DNA of 64,000 nt from Theropithecus gelada (GCF_003255815.1 NC_037669.1:46975560-47039559), one strand, 5' to 3'. Counted from the first letter of the stretch, positions 22,898-35,446 are shown. Notes: generated from the letters alone by a model not told the origin. Program-made: numbers and translations.

Positions 22898-24488
22898 GTC
22901 CCTCTGACACCGACTCTTCCCTTCCATGGGGCTCCCAGCTTCTTGACATTCTCCCTAGCCACCCTGGCAGCTTCCAGGCGAGACTGAGACTGTCTACAGC
23001 GTCGCACCCTCTTTCCTCTGTCCCTGGCCCTTCGCCCCATGCTGACTTCCAGGCCACCCTTCTGCAGGTGCCTTTTCTGAGCAGAATCTCATTCGAGGTG
23101 GCCCAGTCCAGCTTCTCTTTATGGGGCCCTCCTGGGGCCTGCAGGACAGCTGTGGTGGGAGTAAGGTCAGTGCCGAGGAGCCAGCAGCCCAGCAGTTGTC
23201 CCCCACACTCCGCCTTCCCAGTCTCTCTTAAAGGTGGCTCAGGGGAGTCAGGTCAGTCACTACATGCTCTGAAGCTCAGGAAGAGGTGCTTGCCAATCTC
23301 AGAGTTGTCCTCCTGAGGCCCCTCACCTAGCAAAGCGGAGAAAGTGGCAGGGTGTGCCAGCAGCCCTCCCCTCCAGTCTCCCTTCCACAGTCAGGTCTCA
23401 GCCCTCCCTTCTATGGCCTTTGCAAATCCAGCACCATGTTGCATTTCAATGTCCAAGCCAGTAGTTGTGCTTGGCTGTACTTGCAGAGCTTCCCAAACAG
23501 TGGCCTGAGTGTATCACCCAGACGAAGCCTGGAGGTAGAACTCCACGTTGGCATGAGGCCAGGCCCTGAGGGTCACATTCTGCCTTTCCAAATGTCTGAG
23601 CCACTGTTGAGTCCTCAGGATGGTTGCAGAACTCTCGCTTTCCTCTTCGTATTTCAATCAGAAAAACAGGGAAAGGCGAAGAGGGACAGGCTCCTGGAGT
23701 CAGCCTTCCTTCCTCTCCCTTATGTTTCGAGGTATCACAGGACCACATGAACTCCAAGGAAAACCAGGGAAGAAAGGAGAATGTTTGTCAGGAAGGGCAG
23801 GAGTCTCTACCACAGATAAGCCAGCATCTGAGCCCAGGATGTGGGCATTGACACTGGGGCCTCGGACTTGGGGCCTCCGCCAAACTCCAGATGTCAGCAA
23901 AAGTCCCATTTTTCACACGCTCTTTTCATACCATGCCAGATATTTCATGCACTCCCCTCAGACTGCTCTCTGAAAGATGGAATTCTTCAAAGATCTGAGC
24001 CCACGCAACTCACTTGGGTGAGTAAGAGACATCAGGTATCTGAGGTTCTACAACTGTAGCCAAAACTTCCTAAGCTCCATCAAGGGGCTGAGGGGTGGAC
24101 ATCTTCGGGGAAAGGGGAATGGGGTTGGTGTGTTCCATTAATTTTTATGTCGGTTTTCTCTTGAGGCATAAAATGAGCACCCAAGTTAATGTCTAATCAA
24201 AGTATGTTTTTTACCTTAGTTTGGATACCAATAAAAAAAAATTTCCCATAACGTTTATATACATCAAAAGGAAAAGCAAAGAAAATAAGATAAAGATAAT
24301 TTAGATATAGTACAATTATAAAATGAGGAAATAAACTCTGCAAAAAGGACCTTTCATCTCTGCAGGAAGCCATGAAGATCTTGACTGACCCTGTTAAGAA
24401 TGTGGCTCTCACCCATTAATTCCACTCACTGCCCACGAGGAGGAAAGTGTCTTGGAATGGAGAAGATTGTCTCCAGGGACTGACTGAC
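22898..24488. other. Unassigned single-copy-like DNA
   Basis: This is moderately GC-rich sequence with no recognised repeat, promoter or exon. Frames up to 161 codons (22831-23316) overlap frames on the other strand and have no recognisable domain. Confidence 0.4.
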
Positions 24489-24490
24489 TT

Positions 24491-24492
24491 TT

Positions 24493-24556
<64 letters not shown>

Positions 24557-24566
24557 TGTTTCTTTC
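24491..24566. repeat. (CTTT)n microsatellite, about 18-19 units
   Basis: Nearly pure CTTT tetranucleotide run with one interruption at its right end (TTTGTTTC). Likely length-polymorphic. Confidence 0.97.
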
Positions 24567-24598
24567 CTCCTTTTCACCCATTTAAAATATCAAGCTTT

Positions 24599-24901
24599 GG
24601 CCGGGGGCGGTGGCTCAAGCCTGTAATCCTAGCACTTTGGGAGGCCGAGACAGGCGGATCACGAGGTCAGGAGATCGAGACCATCCTGGCTAACACGGTT
24701 AAACCCCGTCTCTACTAAAAAGAAAATACAAAAAACTAGCTGGGCCAGGTGGCAGGCGCCTGTAGTCCCAGCTACTCGGGAGGCTGAGGCAGGAGAATGG
24801 CGTAAACCCAGAAGGCAGAGCTTGCAGTGAGCTGAGATCCAGCCGCTACACTCCAGCCTGGGCGACAGAGCTGGACTCCATCTCAAAAAAAAAAAAAAAA
24901 A
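24599..24901 (+). mobile_element. AluY of the Old World monkey YRa type, with target-site duplication
   Basis: A full-length Alu flanked by the perfect 10-bp duplication ATCAAGCTTT at 24589-24598 and 24902-24911. It differs from ordinary AluY by GGCTCAAGCC, AAAAAACTAGC, GGCGTAAACCC and a right arm reading GAGATCC plus CpG-decayed CAGCCGCTACACTCC. From memory this set marks the macaque/baboon AluYRa lineage. Confidence 0.85.
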
Positions 24902-25039
24902 ATCAAGCTTTATTTTTATTTCTAGGCACATATCTTTTATATTCCCGAAGTAGAACACTTTTTTATACAAGATAAAGTTATTTCCTTCGGTACAAGGATT
25001 CAATAAAGGCTTTATTTTTAAAGGCTTCATGAACTGTAA

Positions 25040-25200
25040 TATTCTTTTTTTGTCATGGTAAAAACACTTAACATGAGATCTACGCTCTTAAATTTTTAAG
25101 TGTACAATACAGTATTGTTAACTATATGTACAGAGTTGTACAACAGAGTTCTGGAACCAGAGACTTTGGCAATAGCTGTTTTTCTCCTTATTTCCTCATA
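25040..25200 (-). repeat. Old L1 3-prime-region fragment, antisense
   Basis: TGTCATGGTAAAAACACTTA, TTTTTAAGTGTACAATACAG and TACAGAGTTGTACAACAGAG follow the known antisense L1M 3-prime UTR pattern. Confidence 0.55.
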
Positions 25201-25940
25201 ACGATAATGCATTCCTTGTGTATTTACACATTTTTAAAGAAACTGGTTCCTAAGGATTTTATTATTAAATTCCTGCACTCGAGCTGGGATGGAAGCACCT
25301 GTCAGTCTTCTCTCCAGGGAAAAATGGGGCCCCAATGGGGAGAAGTAACCAGCCCAGAAAAAAATCAATAGGGTATGAACAACAAAAGATAATAAATCCA
25401 GACTACACAAGGAAAGAAATAACTCCTGTAGCTATCCTCAGGGAGGAATATCACCAAATCTTTGTATAGCCAGGAATTTACCAATTCCCTCAAAGTGTGA
25501 AAAAAAAAAAAAAAATCCTACCCAGCAAAACTCCAGTGCTATCATTAAAGGTCATTTTTGCTTTGCATACCTTTATTATTTCATAGTTCCTGATATATCC
25601 CATTTCTACATTTTCTTGAATCAATTTTGATCATTTGTATTTTTAAGATAAAATCTTTCACTTTTTCAAGGTTTCAAAATGACCAGCATAGATCTGAATG
25701 CAGCGTGCATTTGTAACACACATGTCCTCTATTTGTAGACACAGTACCTTCCTCATTTCAATGTTGTAAAACGTTTTCATCCTATGACTAAATTTACTAT
25801 ACTGCTAACAGGCTGCGGTCAATAAATTAGAGGGCTCCACGTTTATTGTATTGATCACTTGTCTGTAAAGGAATAAAACTAGCTTTTTCTCCTACTATAT
25901 TCTCACTCGACACCCTCAGTATTTCACTTCTGACATCAAA
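25201..25940. other. Unassigned AT-rich DNA
   Basis: No gene seen. A 16-17 base A-run at about 25500-25516 could be the remnant of a retroposed tail, but the sequence before it is not one I recognise. Confidence 0.35.
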
Positions 25941-25944
25941 CGTG

Positions 25945-26260
25945 TGGGTTTTTCCCACAGACCAAGCAATCCTCTAGCGGACACCAGCTGGGTGTCTCAC
26001 AATTTAACTCAATTCCGACACCACCTACCTGGAGATTGTGTCAGATACCACAGTTTGAGGGCTCAGCACCACAAGTCTGCTCCCACTTTAAATGGGAGCC
26101 CCAGGTCATTTTTCCTGTGCTTCTGACTGACCTGCTGTGAATCAGGGTTCCCACGACTGCCCTTCTCATGTTTAATAATTTGCCAGGACAAATCAAAGAA
26201 CTCAAAGAAACATTTTACTTACTATTGCCAATTTATCACAAAAAGAAATAAGTATTTATT
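25945..26260. repeat. LTR-like interspersed repeat, family not assigned
   Basis: The run TGTGTCAGATACCACAGTTT.., TTAAATGGGAGCCCCAGGTC.. and CATGTTTAATAATTTGCCAG has the layout of a known old LTR family, but I cannot name it safely. Confidence 0.4.
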
Positions 26261-26284
26261 ACAAAAGGTAAGACAAAAAGAGGA

Positions 26285-26560
26285 TAAAAGCAATGGGATG
26301 AAAACAAATACCATGAAAATACTAACTGAAAGCTGCAGACAAACACAGTCATCACAAAAGATAGAAGTAAATATTTTTCGTGAGAAAGGGGACATTTTTG
26401 CACAGTGATAAAAGAGTCAATTCTGCAAGAAGACATGAATAATCCTGAACATACATGCATCTAGCAACAGAATCTTAAAACACATGGAGCAGAAACTGAT
26501 AGGACTGAAAGAAGAAACAAATAAATTCATTAATACGTCTACAGACTAAATAAGTGGACC
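26285..26560 (+). repeat. Old L1 ORF2 fragment (endonuclease region), sense
   Basis: AGTGATAAAAGAGTCAATTC, TGCAAGAAGACATGAATAAT and TGATAGGACTGAAAGAAGAA match the ORF2 endonuclease part of old L1. Confidence 0.6.
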
Positions 26561-26744
26561 TTGGATTTATTCATCAGTTCTAATTTTCTTGTTTTCAAAA
26601 TTCTGACTGTAATGCTACCATTTCCTTTCTCTTGCTTTCTTTGGCTCTGCTTTTTTGTTGTTGTTGTTGTTTGTTTTTTGGTTTTTTTTGTTTTTTAATT
26701 GAATTCTTATTTTCAGGTTTTCTTATGTACTACTGAAAGTACTT

Positions 26745-27031
26745 GGCCAGGCTAGGTGGCTCACGTCGGTAATCCCAGCACTTTGGGAAGCCAAGGTGGG
26801 CAGATCACGAGGTCAAGAGATCGAGACCATCCTGGCCAACATGATGAAACCTCGTCTCTACTAAAAATACAAAAATTATCTGGGGGTGGTGGACCGCACC
26901 TGTAGTCCCAGCTACTCGGGAGGCTGAGGCAGGAGAATCACTTGAACGCAGGAGCCAGAGGTTGCAGTGAGCTGAGATCGTATCACTGCACTGCAGCCTG
27001 GTGACAGAGTGAGACTCCATCTCAAAAAAAA
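26745..27031 (+). mobile_element. AluS, sense, with target-site duplication
   Basis: A full-length Alu bounded by perfect AAAGTACTT duplications at 26736-26744 and 27032-27040. Moderate divergence and the right-arm sequence suit AluS. A TTG/T-rich run lies just upstream (about 26655-26695). Confidence 0.95.
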
Positions 27032-27189
27032 AAAGTACTTAAGGCTTTGAATAATCCTCTGAATACAGTTTTAAGTGTCCCTGTTTGTTTAAGTATGTAG
27101 TGTTTTCACTATTGTTGCTTTTTAAACAAATTTTAATTGAAGTCTTATTTTTCTTCAGCCAAGACTTTTCTTCCCCCTGAAGACTGCAG

Positions 27190-27770
27190 GTACTAGTCAA
27201 AGGAAAAAAAATTAAGATAATAATAGACGTTAAAGAAGTCTGTTAGATCCATGTCCCTGAATGGAAAGCCTAAATAGATATGCTATTTCTTCTTAAATAA
27301 TTGTGATATCTAATTCAAACTTGGCAGGGTAGTTCTAAAGATTACGTGGAAGAATACACTTTAAAAATGATGAGCATGATCTTACATTACTAGATAATAA
27401 TATTATTAAAAGGCGTAATACCATGGTGTGATCCTGGCACTAGAACAGCTGAGCAGATAAATGGAAACTGACCTTGTATGTATGACAAACTTATGTGTGA
27501 TAGAGGTGACACAGAATACAGGAGCAAGGGACATAGGAAGAAAGGCTAAGACATCAGAAGAAAAGGCTGGACTGTGCAATAAATGCTACTGGGATATTGG
27601 CTAAATACTCTAAAAAAATACAGATCATCACCTTGCACCAAAGTTAATTACAGATGGATTAAAGATTTCAAAGTAAAAAGTGAACAAATAAAATAAGTGG
27701 AAGAAAAGAAACATGATAATTTACCTTATGCCAAAATGGAAAAGGACTTCTAAGGTAAATTTTATTGTTT
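27190..27770 (+). repeat. Old L1 ORF2 C-terminal fragment, sense
   Basis: AGGCGTAATACCATGGTGTG, GCAATAAATGCTACTGGGAT and GCACCAAAGTTAATTACAGA follow the end of ORF2 in diverged L1 copies. No intact frame. Confidence 0.55.
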
Positions 27771-27931
27771 TTATCAAAGTAATACATATTCTATGTAAAA
27801 ACCATAGCACAGCTATTACTAAAATAAAAATTACCCACAATTCCATAACCCAAAGAGTTCTCTACTAACATTTAATATAAAGCTTTCCAGAGATTACATA
27901 TGAATATGTATATAATGCTATAATAGACCCT

Positions 27932-28260
27932 GTCTTAGTCCATTTGCATTGCTATAAAGAAATACCTGAGGCTGGGTAATTTATAAAGAAGGGAGGTTTA
28001 TTTGGCTTATTTGGCTCATGGTTCTGCAGACTGTATAGGAGGCATGGCTCCAGCACCTGCTCTTGGTGAGGCCTCAGGAAGCCTCCACTCATGGTGGAAG
28101 TGGAGGGGAGCTAGCACGTCACATGGTGAGAGCAGAGCAAGAAAGAGAGAGAGGGGAGGGAGATGCCAGACTCTTTTGAACAATCAGTTCTCGTGGAGCT
28201 CGTACAGCAGGATGACGGACTCCCCCCATGACCCAAACACCTCCCACCAGGACCTCCTTT
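27932..28260 (-). repeat. MaLR-type LTR fragment (MST/MLT1-like)
   Basis: GTCTTAGTCCATTTGCATTG, CTGAGGCTGGGTAATTTATA, CATGGTTCTGCAGACTGTAT and ATGACCCAAACACCTCCCAC appear in the order expected of the reverse strand of a MaLR LTR. Confidence 0.7.
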
Positions 28261-29176
28261 GCCTCACTCCATGGCCAGGTGTGGAGTGAGGAAGGCCAGG
28301 CCCCAGAGGAACCCTGAACCACTCGTGGCCTTCCAGAGCCCTGGAGGGCAGCAGGCACTAGAGTTTCTCCTATCCAGATTCCCAAACACATCTGGGATTC
28401 TATCCATCCCGCCTCAGAGGCCTCTGCCCGGGGGCTTCCCCAACCCCACCCAGCCTGCAAATGCCATGCCAGCCATTGCAGGACAAGGAGAAGTAACTTC
28501 ATTCTGAGTTTTCTTTCTCCATTCTTTGTTCTTCCGTGCTGGGCAGGCCCCATAACTTCTCTGGTCCTGTAGATGGCAAGGGCTGTGATAGTTATAGTCA
28601 TCGTGTTGCCAATACAGCATCCCAGGGCCACATTAAATAACCAGCCTCTGTTTCAAATCAGTGATCTGACATTCTCATGCAGGAAGCAATCAGCCAGGAT
28701 TTAGAGCCATGTCTCCTTCCCCTGCTCTGGGGCCTGCTGCAGACCAGGAAGAACCGCGTGCTCAGCTCCTTCCACTCCTCCATCATGCCAAACTACATTA
28801 CCCCCACTGGGAAGCAGGGGACAGGAAGAATTTTCCTTGATTGGGACTATGATTGTTCTCTGGTTTCTGGAATGTGCCAGGTGTTTCGAGCTGGTACTTC
28901 CTCTTACAGGGCCTTCCAGGGTCTGCTCATCCTAGGGGATGCCTCATATTGACAGCTGCCTTGCTGTGATCACTCCCAATTCCTTCTACAGCCCCAGATC
29001 TGTGTGTCCCTTCAAGCCCCGGGCATCCAGGATACTCTCTCAGGCATGTGTCCACCTCCAGTCCAGGGGACACACTCGCTCACTCCTTAACCCAGCAATT
29101 CTTGGAAGCAGAGTGACTTTCCAAACCAGAGTCCTTTAGTTTAGCCTCTGCAGGTCGCTCAGCCAGCCCTCACCCT
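28261..29176. other. Unassigned single-copy-like DNA
   Basis: Moderately GC-rich, no recognised repeat. The 170-codon minus-strand frame (28119-28631) begins inside MaLR-derived DNA and has no domain I recognise, so I do not call it a gene. Confidence 0.35.
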
Positions 29177-29185
29177 CTGTACTTT

Positions 29186-29515
29186 CGTTGTTGTTATTGT
29201 TGTTGTTGTTGTTGTTGTTGCTGTTGTTGTTTGAGACAGAGGTTCACTCTGTCACCCAAGCTGGAGCACAGTGGTGCAATCTCAGCTCACTACAACCTCC
29301 GCCTCCAGGGTTCAAGTGATTCTTCTGCCTCAGCCTCCCGAGTAGCTGGGACTAGAAGTATGTGCCACCAGGCCCTACTAATTATTTTTTGTATTTTTAG
29401 TAGAGACAGGGTTTCACCATATTGGCCAGGCTGGTCTTGAACTCCTGACCTCGTGATCTACCCTCCTTGGACTCCCAAACTGCTGGGATTGCAGGCATGA
29501 GCCACAGCGCCCGGC
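29186..29515 (-). mobile_element. Alu (S/Y), antisense, with (GTT)n tail and target-site duplication
   Basis: Perfect CTGTACTTT duplications flank it at 29177-29185 and 29516-29524. The original poly(A) tail, poly(T) here, has become a GTT-repeat run at about 29186-29230. Confidence 0.95.
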
Positions 29516-29789
29516 CTGTACTTTTATATGTGATTCAGACAGTGTGCTATGGCATTCCCCAAACCACAAGGGCAGACAGCAAGTTCTCAGCAGATTCTTT
29601 GGTACGATGACAAGATCACACCACCACCACACCCCTTGGGCAGGTGGGAATCACAGCAGAGCTCTCTCTAAAGTAATCCTATTCCAGTATTTCTCAAAAG
29701 CCAATTATTGGTCCTCTTATACCATCAATACGCATGAGAGGTTAACAGCTGTATAAATGGTTTTTAAGACTTTTATTATTTTTCATATA

Positions 29790-29970
29790 AATTCTTCACA
29801 CTTTAATGTGCATTTAAGCCACCTGGAGACCTTGATAAGGTGCAGATTCTGAGGGGGCAGGTCTGAGGTGGGACCGAGATTCCACATTTTAATGGAATGG
29901 TATCCATTGATTGGACCACACGTGCACAGCAAAAGGCAAGTAGCATTGGCTGCTGCACACTGGAATCGTC
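29790..29970. repeat. hAT (MER1/MER5-like) fragment, tentative
   Basis: CACACTTTAATGTGCATTTA, AGCCACCTGGAGACCTTGAT and GGCAGGTCTGAGGTGGGACC resemble the MER1/MER5 group. The second half is unclear. Confidence 0.4.
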
Positions 29971-31584
29971 TGGAGAGAGATAAAAAGCACTGAAGCCAGG
30001 AGCCAGCCATAGAATCTGATGTCCTTCATCTGGAGCATGGCCTGGTTTCAGGAATTTGGAAAGCTCCCAAGGGATGGTGCCATGCAGCTAGGGAGAAGTA
30101 CAGACCCAGGCAAGTTCCAGGGACCTGCACTCTGCTGTCTTTGGGCTTCAGGCCCCCACTCCTTTTGACTTGCTGTTGCATGGCTTTATCCTACCCGGAC
30201 TGGTGGGAAAACTGACTGTGGTTGGTGGTGTTGACTTTGTGTCTTGAGGCTTTTAGGGTTTTGCTTTTGAAAAACAGAAAAGAATGAATCTTAGATGCCA
30301 ACCTAGGAGAAGAGGAAAAAGGAGAGAAGCAAAAATGATCTAATTTTAAATCTCAAGTGACTGACTTTACCTGGAAATGACTAGATCAAAGTTGCTGCCT
30401 TCTGAAGAAAGGATGTGAGGTGGAATTGAGTACAGACTTAAATAAATGCAACATGCTACAAATGTTTGTTATCTGAGGACAAGACTCAAAAATATCACAT
30501 CTACCAGAATTACATTGCTGCAGTTATATAAGCATGTTGCACCCATAAGATAAAATGCTTTGTAGGCATAAAAAGGTGCTTTCAAAGTATATGTAATGAG
30601 ATGAGAAAATGTTAAGTAAAAACATATATTAAGAACTTTATATGTAATATAATTTCAAGTTTGTTTATAATGTGTGTATGTTTATGTGTAGAAACAAAGC
30701 TTGAAGGAAATACTCCAAAATACTGACAGCAATGATAAACTTATTAATAATTTAAATTTTATTCTTTCCATTTTTCTGCACGTTCAGGGATTTTTTGTCT
30801 TTTTAAAACAATGAACATATGTTAATGTTGTAATCAGACAATAGTATAAATGAAAAACGAAATAAACCAAAGAGGTGAAGAAAGCACCAAGACTGCTGGG
30901 GCTTCCTCTGAAGCTGAAGTCCGAGACTCATGGCGCACAGATGAGTTCTCATAAAGAAGGTGAGAAGGATATAATAAAAAAAGAGAGAAGGTGAGAAGGA
31001 GAATGAGATGCAGAGGGGGTCAACGAGAAATGACCACCAGGACCATCATATTGGTAGCAACACTTGCCAGGAAAGGCAGCCGTGAGCAGCTTGCTCGACC
31101 CCTGCTCAATCTCATAAAGTTGTGCCTGGAGCCATTCCTTCCCTGGAGATAAGGAACTCAGGAAACACAACCTGCGCTGAACTCACCACTGTGCTTGAGG
31201 ACACCTTTCTCAGTTGTTTCCTTGTGTGTATTTCTTTGGTCTGTTTCATAGTATCCATCATATGGTACCTGGCCAACCTCACTGCCATATCTGTTGCCAA
31301 CAAGAAGGAAATAAAGTCCTTTGCCTGCAGCCTGAGAGGGGCACGTGCAGACCACCTCCCTGCATCGGCTTCAGGACAAGACCTACTGGCCATGGGGAAC
31401 CAACAGTCACTAGTGAAGTTTCTCCATGTAAGTAAAGTATTGTTCCATCCAGTGCCTGTGTGAGTTTTCTTGGCAACCCTTTCTTGGCAACCCTGACACC
31501 TGCAAACTGTGCAGTGGGTTGACATCCTGCTACTGGTGGTAGGCAGCAGGTGTCACCTGCTTCACAATACTAATGGCTATGTGA
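29971..31584. other. Unassigned DNA, no gene recognised
   Basis: AT-rich in 30250-30850 and mixed after that. The 113-codon plus frame at 31122-31463 overlaps a 137-codon minus frame and shows no known domain. Confidence 0.35.
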
Positions 31585-31790
31585 GCACTTCCTTGGTGCC
31601 AGATGCAGTGCTTGATGTCTATGCATCTCTGTGCCCTGATGAGGCTACACTCTTGTTTATCCTTCCCTATTTCACAGTTGAGAAAATTGAGGCAGTAAAC
31701 ATTGAGTAACCTGGCTGAGGCCACACAGCTCATAGTGCAGTGCTAAGACTCAACCTCAAATTTGTCTAACTTTAGATCCTCAAACTGGAG
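31585..31790 (+). repeat. MIR SINE
   Basis: TGAGCACTTCCTTGGTGCCA, CTATTTCACAGTTGAGAAAA and GAGGCCACACAGCTCATAGT give the MIR core and tail in order. Confidence 0.85.
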
Positions 31791-32032
31791 AATCTCAGTC
31801 TTGCTGCCTCTTCCTCCCTTAAGAGCAAGTGGAAGTATCCAGGGTCAATTGAACAAACTCCTCCTTCACATTGTCCAAGTTTTGGCTGAGTTGCACACTG
31901 AACAGCCTCCAGGGCCAGGTGAGGCTGTGTAAGCTTTTGCTTTAGTCAACTCCCGATAGATTGTCCTGCTCCTGCTCCTTCAGTGCTGGTGATTTGTCTC
32001 TTGAATTTAAATTGTTTGCTCTCCTAGGAAGC

Positions 32033-32130
32033 CTCATTCATTCATTCATTATTCATTCATCTCTTTGTTCATCAATTCATCAAACAACAATTAAGTCTTA
32101 TTTTGTGCTAAGCATTGTGAAAGTTCACAG
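32033..32130 (+). repeat. MIR/L2-like fragment with ATTC repeats
   Basis: An (ATTC)n-like run followed by ATCAAACAACAATTAAGTC and TGTGCTAAGCATTGTGAAAG resembles the start of MIR or L2 3-prime ends. Confidence 0.4.
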
Positions 32131-32253
32131 TCTACATTACTACCCAACTAGTTAACCAGCCAGGAGTGAAAAATGGAACTTGTAGGTCAAATGACAGAGC
32201 AGGCACATGTAAAATCTACCCTCAACATGCACCCCAAAAGTGTGGAGGTACCT

Positions 32254-32614
32254 GCTATGTCTGAAGGCTTTGTGTCCCCCACTGCATAATTCATATGTTG
32301 AAACCTAATTTCTAGTGCAGCAGTGTTGAGAGGTGGGGCATCTAGGAGGCAATTAGATCATAAGGGTAGAGCCCTTGTGAATGGGATTAGTGCCTTTATA
32401 AAAGAGGCCAGGGAGAACTTGTTTGTTCCTTCTGCCACGTGAAGACACAAAGAAGGCATCATCTATGAGGAATGGGCCCTCACCAGGCACTGAACCTGCT
32501 GCTGTGTTGATCTTGGACTTCCCAGACTCCAGCACTGCAAGAAATACATTTCAGTTGTTTGTAAACTACCCAGTCTAAGGTGTTTCATTACAGCACCCCA
32601 AATGGACTGAGACA
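32254..32614 (+). repeat. MLT1-type MaLR LTR
   Basis: TTGTGTCCCCCACTGCATAA, TGAATGGGATTAGTGCCTTT, GATCTTGGACTTCCCAGACT and CAAGAAATACATTTCAGTTG occur in MLT1 order, ending at CAAATGGACTGAGACA. Nearly complete. Confidence 0.85.
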
Positions 32615-32736
32615 GCATCCAGCTACATACTTAAGTTTTAAGAACTTAGCTGAGCTCTAAAGCAATAAGTGAAATTTCCAGGTGGCAGACACAAACTCAG
32701 TACAAGTGAATAAAATTAAAAACACATGACACACAG

Positions 32737-33036
32737 ACCAGGCATAGTGGCTCATGACTGTAATCCCAGAACTTTGGAAGGCCAAGGTCGGGGTATCACT
32801 TGAGGTCAGGAGTTCCAGACCAGTCTGGCCAACATGGTGAAATCCAGTCTCTACTAAAAATACAAAACTTAGTGGGGCATTGTGGCAGGTTTGTGCCTGT
32901 AATCCCAGCTACTCGGGAGGCTGAGGTACGAGAATTGCTTGAACCCAGGAGGCGTAGGTTGCATTGAGCCAATATCACACCATTGCACTCTAGCCTGGGT
33001 GACAGAGCAAGACTCTGTCTCAACAACAATGACAAC
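32737..33036 (+). mobile_element. AluS, sense, with 16-bp imperfect target-site duplication
   Basis: The flanks at 32721-32736 and 33037-33052 match at 14 of 16 positions (AACACATGACACACAG and AACACATGATGCACAG). The tail has become a CAA/ACAA-rich run. Confidence 0.95.
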
Positions 33037-33052
33037 AACACATGATGCACAG

Positions 33053-35446
33053 GAGCAAGCTCTCCAAGGAAGCAGGGGTTTAGTGTCCCAGCAGAGTCAT
33101 AGAGAGAGACAGCAGAATGGAGCAGGTTCAGATATGTGATTCCTTGGAGCCTGGAGCCAGATACACCTGACCCTCTGTGAACAAAGATTATGCTTTGGGT
33201 TTTAGAGCTGGTATGTTACAGTAATTTTGTTGTGCTTGCAGATACATTTTACATGGAAGTGTGCATCTTACTATATTTCTAATATTAAGGAACTCAACAC
33301 TTACACAGCTTGGCTTGGGTTAATTATCAAAGGTGAATAAGCAGCTTTGCATGAACACTTTCCACTACAAACATCTTAACAAACGTATTTTTTTCTAATA
33401 AACATTTTAAATCTTCAATGTTACAAGTCAACACTTTTTGAAACTATTATGACAAAAATTTCAATATAACAGGAAAATGAATCTTCTTAGCAAACAGATG
33501 TACACAGAAACTCAACTTTCTGAAGGCAAGTCATAAAATAAGTATAGATTGAACTCAAATTTTGTGGTAATTGGTATGCAAATATTCCCCCGTGTTCTCC
33601 TAATCCATCTAACAAGATGTAATGGCTAGCTTATTGCTTGTCTTCTCAAAGCATCTGTGTCAACAGACTCCCATTTTTTTTTCAAGGTTCTTCATTAGCT
33701 GCTAGGCAAAGCCCATGGCTTCTGCTTCAGTTATATTTCCTAGCCAAGGCTGAATGAAAGAACATGGGCTTGTTTATTTCTGCTTCTACAACTGGAATCT
33801 GAATATTTATGCCCACTGCAGGCACCAGAACCTACGGGAGCTCTCCGTGGTGCTGGCCATGATATCCGCTGTGGGCCAAGCTGCCCTTCCTCCAGCGTTG
33901 ATCTCACCTTGGACTCCCTTCACGACTCTAAGGCCAGCAATGATAGTGACTCAGATGCTGGCTTAATCGTCATGGTCTTGGCCCCAGTCCTGGCCTTTGC
34001 CCTGTCCTGAACACTTCCTGTCCTTCCTTACTCTGAAGAACAATGATTGCCACTGTGCTCCTCCTGGACCTATTTACCCAGTCCATCCCATTCTGCCCAC
34101 TTTTACAGCCCCTCCCTGAAGGTTAACCAGAAGTTTCAGGGCTCCTCTATGGCAGGTCCCCTCCAAGGGCCATTCTCTTTCCTTCTTTTTCAGACCATTC
34201 CATCCTTTCATGTCCCATCAGCAAGTCACTCCATTCTTCCATATCCTGGACCAGAGCCAAAGCCTGAGCTAATATTGTGCTATGTCACTTCTGAGTCCCA
34301 TGTCTGAGTCTCACCTTCCCAAACAAACTGGGTTCTTGAGACAGGGAATCCCTCCTCCTTGCATCCTCTTGCTGTGGTTGGCACAGAGCTGGGCACACTG
34401 GGGGCTCTGGCTGCACAGACTGATTGGATGATTGATAACTAATTGCTAATGGCTAATTCTAACCAGGAATGAGGAGCTGAACAAGGGCTGCCATCTTCTC
34501 TGCCTCCCTCCACCTGCAGGAGTCTCTGTCTGTCTTAGGCATGGATCCTGCACTGCCCGAGTGCGTAAATTAAGGAATAATAGAGCTGCAGAAGCATAAG
34601 CCCTCAATGATGGGGAATGTGTTTGTCTGCTAAGAAGCAATTTCAGCAAAAATTAACTCCATTTCAACAGAAAGAGTGAGGCTGGGCATAAGCTGGCCAA
34701 TCCCAGAGGACAATAAAATTACTTTGTCAAAGCTCTGCTTGCTTAAATTAACCAAGCGAGCACTCCAGGATCCTGGCTAGATACAGCAAGTAACTAGGTT
34801 TTAATGAACAAAAATAGCTTCTTGGATAAATGAGAAAAATAAACCACAGCCTACCTTTACCACAAGTACACAAGGTGGCTGTCTCAAGGACACTTCCCTC
34901 AAGGTTATGCATGGCCATGAGTATCCTGTACAGTTTAGAATCATCTACACTGTTGGCATTGGCTGTGCATCCTCGGGACTTGTTCTTGGTCAATGATGTC
35001 CTATCTGCTCTATCTACACTGGCTTTGCCCTTGAAGACTATGTTCTATGTTCTTGGCCATAGTGTCCTGGACAGTGAATCCTTTTTGGTTTTAGCCTCAT
35101 GACTATGGATTGGTGACCCAGGTCCTGGGAAACACTGGCCATTTCCCCCATGATTGTCTTCTTGGACAGTCACATCCAGGACAATTGCCTGTCTTCATCT
35201 TTTCTTCTACACTGTAGCCTTAATCCATCCTGCCTGGTCAGCTGTGTTTTGGACAGCTGCTGTACTGATTGTGCCATCCAGATCTATGACACTGGCTGGC
35301 TGTGCTTTGGCCTTAGATATTTAAGTCCACCTGATTAGACTATTGATAACTGTGTCCTGACTGACCACATTTTGGAAAGTTGTCTATACAGATTGGTAAA
35401 ACATCTGGTCAAGCCACCACTCCACCATCTTTTCTGATTACACATC
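33053..35446. other. Unassigned single-copy-like DNA
   Basis: No named repeat and no coding homology seen. The part at 34860-35400 contains recurring motifs around TTGGACAG (see findings). Confidence 0.35.

Noticed and set aside
22831..23316. 161-codon plus frame, considered as an exon
   Set aside because: It starts inside an MLT1 LTR tail, overlaps minus frames, and shows no domain or convincing splice structure.
24659..25030. 123-codon minus frame
   Set aside because: Translated Alu sequence with the familiar antisense-Alu peptide pattern.
31122..31525. 113-codon plus and 137-codon minus frames, considered as a possible retroviral gag start near 31393
   Set aside because: No LTR, primer-binding site or further gag-like sequence is visible nearby, and the resemblance is limited to a short start.
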